Shown: in pieces, positions 31,179-37,087 of the stretch
Layout of the letters: every line of letters begins with the position of its first letter
Numbering within the stretch: position 1 is the first letter of the stretch
Translations under genes and position numbers: made by a program
DNA from: Mediterraneibacter agrestimuris
Lineage (GTDB): Bacteria; Bacillota; Clostridia; Lachnospirales; Lachnospiraceae
Assembly: GCF_943193195.1 (NCBI RefSeq)
Contig: NZ_CALPDG010000037.1
Coordinates: 1 to 37,087, forward strand
DNA length: 37,087 bases
Direction: 5' to 3'
Notes under the pieces: generated by a model
What the model saw: the letters and a program-made list of their open reading frames with translations, nothing else
The model's database searches: none
What the model was told of the DNA's origin: nothing

Positions 31179-33464
31179 TTAAACTCGCTTCTTGTAAAGA
31201 AATGCAGAAAGTAATCCTATAAGCAAAATTGCGACACATACACCAAGCATTATATAGGAATTAGAATTCAATGTGCTTACTTGATTTTCCGTTTGCCCAT
31301 TGCTATGATCGGGAGGAGTCATTCCTTGCCCGCCATCTCCCTGTGGAGAGCCTTGCATATTGCCACCTTGTGGCATATCGGGCATTTCTCCATCGTTTTG
31401 CGGTAGCTGCATATTGTTACCGTCATTTTGAAACTGTCCTTGTGTTCCGCTTGGGTCTGGCGAGCTATTGGTTTCACCGTGATTATCATTTTCCAGTATT
31501 TGCAGCAAAGAACTATTTCGTTCATCGCTTGTGTTGGGATTCTTCATATCTGGCATTTGACCTTGACCGTTGTTATCCGGTCTATTCGTACCGCCGCCTT
31601 GTCCGCCGCCCATACTGCCCATATCAGAGACAGAAAGATTAGAAGCATCAATGAAAGTTTCTTTATCCTGATTATCAGAAGTGGATGCGATAGTTCCGTT
31701 CAGCTGAGAATTTACGCTCTCTGCACGGAGCAGGCAAAATTCTTTGAGTGTATCAATTCCTTTTTCAAATTCTTCATAGGTACAGAATTTTGTAGGATCG
31801 CTCTCAACATAGGGAGAAATTATAGTCTTAACATCATCTATCATTTCTGCAAAATAACCCCTGTCCAAATACTGCGAAATAAACTCTGCAAAATACTGAT
31901 GATAAAGCCCGGTATATTCTTCGCTTTCAAAAATCCAAGAGAGCATCGGTCTTGATTCTACGCTTCCGCCTGATACGGGCGTGTCAATGGGATAGTTTAC
32001 AAGGCTTGTTGCATCTGAACCGCCCACGAAACCGCCAAATGCAAGATTATAGTCCCACGGAATCATAGAAAGTTGACCGTCTTCTTCATAAAGATAGTAG
32101 TTGTGAATCATTGAGCCGGTATAGCTGTCAAAGTTACAGACAAAATTATGCACCACAAAGTAGCGTATGACTTCCTCTACATTCACAACTTCCTCAATGC
32201 TGCTGTTTTCATTCAGCTTTTTAAGAGAAACAATTAAACGGTCTTTGTCCGTATCTGAAATGTCCGTCTTGGCATTGTCAAAGATGTTGGAATAGCTGGA
32301 GTATTCATCATCAGAATAGATAAGTGAAACATCCGAACTTCCCATTTCACCCATACCGCCACCATTCATACCCGGCATTTGCATACCGCCTTGACCGAAA
32401 CTGCCGTTTTGTTCCTTAAAAAGACTTGCCAGATTCATCATTGTTTTGCCGTTCAGGAAAGAATCCAAATCTGTTGCAGCTTCTAATGCAGACAGCATTG
32501 CTTCTTTGCTTTCATATCCAAGAAGCTCTGCGGTGGAAGATAATGTGTCGCCATCTAAAGATTCCGTCATCTGCTTGAGCTGCTCAAGGGTAATTTCCAT
32601 ATTACCCGGCGGCATTTGACCGCCTTGCATCCCTCCCTGACTACTGTCGTTTGGCTGTTGAATATTACTGTCCTGCTGTCCCATTCCACCGGGCATCTGC
32701 ATACCACCTTCCATGAATCGGCTGTTATCACCTTGCATATCAGGTTTCGTATTGGCAGACGAATCAGAGTTTTCATTTGTATTATCCTGATCGTTTTCCC
32801 AATCATCCATATCAAATTTGCCGCCGTTTCCACGACCGCCGCCCATACTCATGCTGTCGGGCTTATAAAGTTCACCGTAATCATTCCCGTAATTTCTCGA
32901 AAGGAAGGATTCTTCTACACCTTCGACCGCAAGATACAAACCCCATTCTTCGCCGTTCACTAAAATTTGAACATAGCTACAAAGAGGAGCGCTTACGCCA
33001 AAGTACCCCATCATTTGATAGGTCAAATAGTCTTTCACATAGGTATTATCCTGAATGATATTGTTTAAACTCAGCTTATCAAGACCATAATAAGTGTTTG
33101 TTCTATCGTAATGGTCAAACTCAATTTTGAAACTGTATCGGTCATTGCCGTAGTTTTGGACATTTGAGAGTGAGGTATTGCCTTTTGCTCGGATTGCCAC
33201 GTTTTTATACGCTTCGTTATCAATAATAACTGAACACTGAGCATATTCTTCGTCAGTGCAGGATTCAATAAATTCATCCCAGTCGTCCATAACGATATTG
33301 ACGGTATGTACCTTTGATGTGTCAAACAACCGGGTTTCATATCCCGGAGCAGAAGAAGACTTTCGAATACCCAAACTTTCGGCATTCATAAACAATATTG
33401 TCAGAACAAGGGTTAAGGCGAGAATGACACAGCAAATTTTATCAAAATATTTGTGCGTTGACAT
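31179..33464 (-). CDS. Extracytoplasmic CotH-kinase family protein
   Basis: A 761-residue membrane-anchored protein: N-terminal helix (about 9-26), extracellular body, C-terminal helix (about 733-756) and KKRV anchor. The CotH kinase fold begins VNIVMDDWDEF, with the lysine region AIRAKGNTS and FKIEFD, and the active site VVHNFVCNFDSYTGSMIHN (Asp446) and MIPWDYNLAFGG (Asp471), matching the catalytic and metal-binding aspartates of CotH. A Gly/Met/Gln/Asn-rich segment (about 203-380) interrupts the domain, and a similar low-complexity tail spans about 617-725. CotH in Bacillus phosphorylates spore coat proteins; here the gene ends a VTC-DUF4956-CotH operon under TCS control, so a surface-protein or polymer substrate is more likely. 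GGAGG precedes the ATG. Confidence 0.9.
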   Translation of the reverse strand: MSTHKYFDKICCVILALTLVLTILFMNAESLGIRKSSSAPGYETRLFDTSKVHTVNIVMDDWDEFIESCTDEEYAQCSVIIDNEAYKNVAIRAKGNTSLSNVQNYGNDRYSFKIEFDHYDRTNTYYGLDKLSLNNIIQDNTYVKDYLTYQMMGYFGVSAPLCSYVQILVNGEEWGLYLAVEGVEESFLSRNYGNDYGELYKPDSMSMGGGRGNGGKFDMDDWENDQDNTNENSDSSANTKPDMQGDNSRFMEGGMQMPGGMGQQDSNIQQPNDSSQGGMQGGQMPPGNMEITLEQLKQMTESLDGDTLSSTAELLGYESKEAMLSALEAATDLDSFLNGKTMMNLASLFKEQNGSFGQGGMQMPGMNGGGMGEMGSSDVSLIYSDDEYSSYSNIFDNAKTDISDTDKDRLIVSLKKLNENSSIEEVVNVEEVIRYFVVHNFVCNFDSYTGSMIHNYYLYEEDGQLSMIPWDYNLAFGGFVGGSDATSLVNYPIDTPVSGGSVESRPMLSWIFESEEYTGLYHQYFAEFISQYLDRGYFAEMIDDVKTIISPYVESDPTKFCTYEEFEKGIDTLKEFCLLRAESVNSQLNGTIASTSDNQDKETFIDASNLSVSDMGSMGGGQGGGTNRPDNNGQGQMPDMKNPNTSDERNSSLLQILENDNHGETNSSPDPSGTQGQFQNDGNNMQLPQNDGEMPDMPQGGNMQGSPQGDGGQGMTPPDHSNGQTENQVSTLNSNSYIMLGVCVAILLIGLLSAFLYKKRV

Positions 33465-33479
33465 AGCTTCCTCCTTCTG

Positions 33480-34151
33480 TTAACCCATATAATCGCCGTT
33501 GTAGCTTACAAGGACTGCACTGTTTACACCGTTCATTTCAGAAAGAATATTGATAAAATCGGTGTTATCCTCTTTCATACGAACTTCCGCATTTATTTCA
33601 ATCGCTCCTTTTTGAGCTGTTTTACTTTTTACAACACAGCGTTTCACCTGCTTTTTAAGGAAATCCATAGCGGCAATTTCGCTGTCATGATTTTCGCAGC
33701 GAATAACAACGATATAAGGATTAAGGTGAGCTTTTTTATTCGCAAATACTAAGAGTACAATACCGATCACTACGCTGCCAAGTACAGCAAGAGGAATCAT
33801 GCCGGCGGCAAGTACGATTCCGACTGCAATTGACCAAAATAGGAAAGCAATGTCAAGAGGCTCTTTAATCGCAGTACGAAAACGCACAATAGACAATGCA
33901 CCGACCATACCGAGCGACAGAACCACATTGGAGGTTACTGCCAAAATGACGAGTGTTGAAATCATGGTAAGGGCAACTAAAGTTACACCAAAAGAGGAAG
34001 AATACATAACACCGGCAAAAGTCTTTTTATAGATTAAAAAGATAAACATGCCGATGCCAAACGCTAAAGCTAAGGCGATTCCCATATCAAACAAAGAAAC
34101 GCTTGATATATTTTCCAAAAAGCTGGACTTAAAGATATCCTGAAAACTCAT
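33480..34151 (-). CDS. DUF4956 membrane protein
   Basis: A 223-residue protein with four membrane helices in the first 136 residues and a cytoplasmic C-terminal domain of about 85 residues. The motif GMVGALSIVRFRTAIKEPLD (about 81-100) between helices is the diagnostic DUF4956 signature, with conserved arginines at or near the membrane face. The C-terminal part (IVVIRCENHDSEIAAMDFL to SAVLVSYNGDYMG) looks like a small ferredoxin-like alpha/beta regulatory domain. It is 31 bp after the VTC gene and 15 bp before cotH. The conserved three-gene arrangement suggests a membrane partner or conduit for the VTC-like protein; no activity is established that I can name. Confidence 0.88.
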   Translation of the reverse strand: MSFQDIFKSSFLENISSVSLFDMGIALALAFGIGMFIFLIYKKTFAGVMYSSSFGVTLVALTMISTLVILAVTSNVVLSLGMVGALSIVRFRTAIKEPLDIAFLFWSIAVGIVLAAGMIPLAVLGSVVIGIVLLVFANKKAHLNPYIVVIRCENHDSEIAAMDFLKKQVKRCVVKSKTAQKGAIEINAEVRMKEDNTDFINILSEMNGVNSAVLVSYNGDYMG

Positions 34152-34182
34152 AATAATTTTCTCCTTTTAAATTGTTTTTATT

Positions 34183-34854
34183 TTAGTCATAGATACGGCA
34201 AACTGCATATTTTGAAAATGCCGAGGTGTGCGTCCCCGGAACCTGTACCACATCCCGAATCACTGCGGGCAAAAATTCATCCCACTTTACTTCTAAAATA
34301 ATAGGTACATTTCCTGCGGGAACCATTACACAATCGAAGGTTAAAAAATCCGTGCCGGTCAACCCCGTTCGGATGTCATAATCAAGTGTTACCCTAACAT
34401 TACCGGGAGCATATACAAACGGTTCTCTAATATAGTCCACGATGGTTTTTGGCTCAAGTCTTTCGGTTCGCATCTTGTAACAAAGTTCTTTCACAAGCGA
34501 CTTTTCGCTTTTTGAAAGGCTTGCAATGTCTTTACTTGCGATAAGCCGAGCTTCTTCTAATGTGATGACCGCTTGTTCTTTACTGCATAAACCGTTGACC
34601 TTGCTTTTCTTTTCAAGCAGAACTAAAGACAGATCATCATTATAATAGCGGACACGAAATTTTTCTCGTGCATTCACGCCGTTAATTTTTTCAAGCAATG
34701 CCTTATCCCGAAAATTGTCAAAGTACAAGCTTCTAATTTTATACCTGCCATTTACGGCGTGACCGTCCTGCTGCATAACGGCGGACAACCGATTGCGAAG
34801 CGATAGCATATCCACATAGGAAATTTCGTGTTTCCATTCGTGCCTGAAATGCAT
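34183..34854 (-). CDS. VTC-domain (TTM-fold) polyphosphate-polymerase-like protein
   Basis: A 223-residue soluble protein of the triphosphate tunnel metalloenzyme type related to the catalytic domain of yeast Vtc4. The tunnel residues can be followed: FRHEWKHEIS (Arg4, Glu6, Lys8), YKIRSLYFDN (Arg41), KFRVRYYN (Arg67, Arg69), LEKKSK (Glu81, Lys82-83), RVTLDYDIR (Arg154, Asp158), ILEVKWD (Glu188, Lys190) and SFSKY (Lys215). No SPX or membrane domain is attached. Homology allows polyphosphate synthesis from ATP, but bacterial members are not proven polymerases. The ATG at 34854 follows AAAGGAG; an upstream ATG lacks such a site. Expression is driven by the promoter at 34887-34918. Confidence 0.88.
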   Translation of the reverse strand: MHFRHEWKHEISYVDMLSLRNRLSAVMQQDGHAVNGRYKIRSLYFDNFRDKALLEKINGVNAREKFRVRYYNDDLSLVLLEKKSKVNGLCSKEQAVITLEEARLIASKDIASLSKSEKSLVKELCYKMRTERLEPKTIVDYIREPFVYAPGNVRVTLDYDIRTGLTGTDFLTFDCVMVPAGNVPIILEVKWDEFLPAVIRDVVQVPGTHTSAFSKYAVCRIYD

Positions 34855-34886
34855 AAAATCAACTCCTTTCTTCATCTTATAGTGCC

Positions 34887-34918
34887 ATTATAATGCCGTA
34901 ACCTTAGTTCAGACTTAG
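34887..34918 (-). promoter_or_regulatory. TCS-type promoter of the VTC-DUF4956-cotH operon
   Basis: On the minus strand: CTAAG (34914-34918), 6 nt, CTAAG (34903-34907), 10 nt, TATAAT (34887-34892). No recognisable -35 box; the direct repeat occupies that region. The 11-bp repeat period fits tandem binding of an OmpR/PhoB-type regulator activating from the -35 position. The same arrangement occurs at 36901-36932. Confidence 0.85.
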
Positions 34919-34921
34919 AAA

Positions 34922-34952
34922 AAGCCCCACAGTATTTTTTACTGTGGGGCTT
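34922..34952 (-). terminator. Terminator of the TCS operon
   Basis: AAGCCCCACAGTA/TACTGTGGGGCTT (34922-34934 with 34940-34952), 13-bp perfect stem, followed on the minus strand by TTTC after the final TT. It separates the kinase transcript from the VTC promoter, which begins 4 bp further on. Confidence 0.88.
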
Positions 34953-34965
34953 AATTGTTTTGTTC

Positions 34966-36204
34966 TTAAAAACGAATGGTAAAGATGATTGTATTGCCGT
35001 TTTCATATTCAGCAGTGATTCTGCCTTTGTAAGTTTCAGTAATAGATTGTGCTACCGACAGACCGATACCATAACCTCCATTTTTTTGCGTCCGTGCTTC
35101 ATCGGCACGATAAAATCGGTCAAACAATTTTTCGGGAGGGACAGGCGGTAACTGCTGACAAGTGTTTTTAAATTGCAACTTTATCCGCTTATCATTTCCC
35201 TCAAGGGATACAAATACATTGCCGCCTTCATTTGTATATTTCACGGCATTATCCATCAGTACCGAGATAAGCTGTGTGATATGTTCTTTGTTCGCCCGGA
35301 AAGAAATCATTGGTTGAATGCTGGTTTGGAGGGTAATCCCCCGAAGCTTAAGGGTTTCTCTAAAGCATTCGATATGATCTGTAAGCAGTTGACTGAGTGA
35401 AAACTCAGACTGAATCAAATTAGCACTACTTTCATCCATACGGGCAAGGGTGAGCAGATTCTTCATCAACTCATTTATCCTGACCGTTTGTTCCTTAATA
35501 TTTTTACTCCATTTATTTTCGCCGTTGTAAAGTTCCATTGCTTCTGTATTCGATTGAATAATGGCAATAGGCGTTTTGATTTCGTGACCGGCGTTAGTGA
35601 CAAATTGCTTTTGTTTTTCCACATTTTCAGCAATAGGGCGAATGGCTCGTTTGGAAAGCAAAATTACAAACAACAGCATTAAAAGCCAACAAGCTATACC
35701 GATGGCGGCAGAAAGAAACAATACTCGAATATAGGAATATATATCGCCGGAGGTATCAAGGAATACTACAACCTTTCCAAATCCCATTCGGCTGTCCCTG
35801 ACCATATACTCAAAGCTATCAATTTTGCCCGATAGATCATTTTGAGCATAAATTTTCTCTGCCAATTCTTTGGCGTCTTCTTCACTGACAGAAGATATTC
35901 GGCTAACATCTGAATAAACAATATCTCCGTTTCTATCAAATCGAACAACAAAAAAATTTGAGGACATAAAGGTATCATAATCATTTTTCATTCCATATGG
36001 TTCTCTCGGCGGCATATCTCCGGGAGCCATTGGAATATTATCGGGATTCCCCTCGTTTTGGGAAATCATTTCAAGTTTCTTATCAAGCTGATTTCCAACA
36101 TAATAAATATTTAGAATATTAATTGTTCCAAGCAACAGCAACAGCAATGCAGAAATTGCTGTCATTGCAGTTACAATAAACTTTCGCTGTAAAGTCTTAA
36201 TCAT
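34966..36204 (-). CDS. Sensor histidine kinase linked to the VTC-CotH operon
   Basis: A 412-residue kinase with helices at about 10-32 and 161-183 enclosing an extracellular sensor of about 125 residues that contains a Pro/Met-rich stretch (IPMAPGDMPPREPYGM). H-box FVTNAGHEIKTPIAIIQSN has the histidine at about 207; N box LMDNAVKYTNE, F-box LFDRFYRAD and G2 GGYGIGLSVAQS are clear. The G1 box is atypical: the usual DxGxG is replaced by KNTCQQ, a change seen in some related sensor kinases. It overlaps the regulator gene by an ATGA. The twin promoters link this sensor to the VTC-DUF4956-CotH operon. Confidence 0.93.
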   Translation of the reverse strand: MIKTLQRKFIVTAMTAISALLLLLLGTINILNIYYVGNQLDKKLEMISQNEGNPDNIPMAPGDMPPREPYGMKNDYDTFMSSNFFVVRFDRNGDIVYSDVSRISSVSEEDAKELAEKIYAQNDLSGKIDSFEYMVRDSRMGFGKVVVFLDTSGDIYSYIRVLFLSAAIGIACWLLMLLFVILLSKRAIRPIAENVEKQKQFVTNAGHEIKTPIAIIQSNTEAMELYNGENKWSKNIKEQTVRINELMKNLLTLARMDESSANLIQSEFSLSQLLTDHIECFRETLKLRGITLQTSIQPMISFRANKEHITQLISVLMDNAVKYTNEGGNVFVSLEGNDKRIKLQFKNTCQQLPPVPPEKLFDRFYRADEARTQKNGGYGIGLSVAQSITETYKGRITAEYENGNTIIFTIRF

Positions 36205-36875
36205 CCAACCACCTCAAGCGTATATCCTACATTGCGTTTGGCAGTAATGGCAACATTGGCTTCAAGAGCCGCCAACCGCTTTCGCAGATATGAAATATAT
36301 ACCCAAACAGTTCCAAGTTCGGCATCGGTATCATAGCCCCACACCTTAACAAGCAAGTCCTCACTTGACAAATAAATGCCTCGATTGAGCATAAATATTT
36401 CCATAAGTTGATATTCGAGTTTTGGCAAAACAAAGGCTTGCTTTCCATTTGAAAGTTCATAGCTTTGCATATTGAGAGAAATGTTACTACATTTCAAAAT
36501 ATCCGGTGTAAAAGTTTCCTTGCGACGCAGCATTGCACGGACACGGGCAAGGAGCTCCCCCATAACAAAGGGTTTGGGAAGATAATCGTCAGCCCCCATA
36601 TCAAGTCCTGCAATTCTATCCTCAACTTCTGCCTTTGCTGTGAGTAGCAACACCGGGGTATTGATGCCTTTTTGCCGAAGAGTTTTCACCACCTCAAAGC
36701 CATCTTTCTTTGGCATCATAATATCTAAAATAATGCCGTCGTATTGTTCAGCTAAGGCATAATCCAAGGCTTCTTCTCCGTCATAAACGGCATCCACGAT
36801 ATATTTATGATAAGTAAGAATATCCACTACGGCTTCCGACATACTTATCTCATCTTCTGCGTATAGCAGTTTCAT
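36201..36875 (-). CDS. OmpR/PhoB-family response regulator linked to the VTC-CotH operon
   Basis: A 224-residue regulator: YAEDEISMSEAVVDIL, phosphoacceptor D51 in GIILDIMMPKKDG, LLLTAKAEVEDRIAG, and KPFVMGELLARVRAML. The winged-helix domain includes LPKLEYQLMEIFMLNRG and TVWVYISYLRKRL recognition region. It is translated with the kinase (4-nt overlap). Its own promoter carries CTAAG-N6-CTAAG ten bases before TATAAT, the same as the VTC operon promoter, so it is predicted to activate itself and that operon. Confidence 0.95.
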   Translation of the reverse strand: MKLLYAEDEISMSEAVVDILTYHKYIVDAVYDGEEALDYALAEQYDGIILDIMMPKKDGFEVVKTLRQKGINTPVLLLTAKAEVEDRIAGLDMGADDYLPKPFVMGELLARVRAMLRRKETFTPDILKCSNISLNMQSYELSNGKQAFVLPKLEYQLMEIFMLNRGIYLSSEDLLVKVWGYDTDAELGTVWVYISYLRKRLAALEANVAITAKRNVGYTLEVVG

Positions 36876-36900
36876 GATACATCACTCCAGTCTATGTCAT

Positions 36901-36932
36901 ATTATAGCTACAATAACTTAGTTGTAGCTTAG
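36901..36932 (-). promoter_or_regulatory. Autoregulated promoter of the third TCS
   Basis: On the minus strand: CTAAG (36928-36932), 6 nt (CTACAA), CTAAG (36917-36921), 10 nt, TATAAT (36901-36906). Identical repeat, period and spacing to the promoter at 34887-34918, with unrelated bases in between. Confidence 0.85.
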
Positions 36933-37087
36933 AGAGTTATATGACTTTACATATATTATACTGATTTTATTCGCTGCAATCAACAGTCCCTTTACTTGAG
37001 TTTCCGCAGATTTATCCAAAGAACCCCTAATTCCTTCAGCCTTATTATTAACAATTTTCAAAAAAGACCTAAAATATAAGGAATCCC

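Noticed and set aside
31271-32963. Plus-strand frames opposite cotH
   Set aside because: Antisense shadows of the biased low-complexity coding region; no start signals or family features.
36918-37086. Minus-strand open frame of about 56 codons running in from the right edge
   Set aside because: It overlaps the CTAAG repeats of the regulator promoter, shows no recognised motif, and a frame of this length is not rare by chance; the start lies outside the window.
1-37087. CRISPR array
   Set aside because: No regularly spaced 24-40 bp repeats were seen; the repeated elements found are dispersed palindromes.

Overview
The window looks like chromosome from a Gram-positive, low-to-mid GC, spore-capable anaerobe of the class Clostridia, most likely family Lachnospiraceae. 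This rests on gene content and style: a CD1871A-type CXXC mini-protein next to a polyferredoxin, a DUF6512 protein, a YfmM-type ABC-F ATPase, an FMN riboswitch before ribU, AGGAGG ribosome binding sites and CotH/SleB-type proteins. Genus is not determinable by reading alone.

Layout. 1-137 is the C-terminus of a tyrosine recombinase, so a mobile element probably lies to the left and ends near 140-270. 440-3248 holds housekeeping genes (DUF6512 membrane protein, ung, hisF, hisH). 3363-9999 is a minus-strand block with a two-component system (TCS) and an ABC transporter whose permease carries a giant periplasmic-type coiled coil; a UMF1-type MFS protein and a zinc-dependent phospholipase C-like protein lie upstream. 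ssrA (tmRNA) is at 12386. Next to it, 12846-17389 is an accessory block: ABC-2 exporter, second TCS and a Phd/RelE-type toxin-antitoxin pair. 17607-18987 has mnmM and a lone larB. 19091-20272 is a small AT-rich operon of unknown function (membrane-anchored XRE regulator, 36-aa membrane peptide, 56-aa protein). 20312-27534 has mntP, a riboswitch-controlled ribU, a MATE pump, a SleB-domain hydrolase, a HAD phosphatase, a cytosolic parvulin and an ABC-F protein. 28019-29665 is a redox operon (TlpA-like lipoprotein, CD1871A, polyferredoxin). An aldo/keto reductase and a decapitated SDR gene follow.

The right end (31179-36875) is the most interesting part: a VTC/TTM-fold polyphosphate-polymerase-like protein, a DUF4956 membrane protein and a secreted CotH-kinase protein form a tight operon behind a third TCS. 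Both the TCS promoter and the VTC promoter carry the same architecture, CTAAG-N6-CTAAG-N10-TATAAT. This ties sensor and effector operon into one regulon by direct sequence evidence. I propose a membrane system in which a phosphate-transferring or polyphosphate-making TTM protein, a membrane partner and an extracellular kinase-fold protein act together; the function is inferred.

A second theme is a family of structured repeats bounded by GTTACTGTTCAC / GTAACAGTTCAGC-type termini. Two 148-bp copies lie about 35 nt upstream of ung and the ABC-F gene, and a 194-bp relative begins at the predicted transcription start of the tlpA operon, so these elements appear to be transcribed as 5' leaders.
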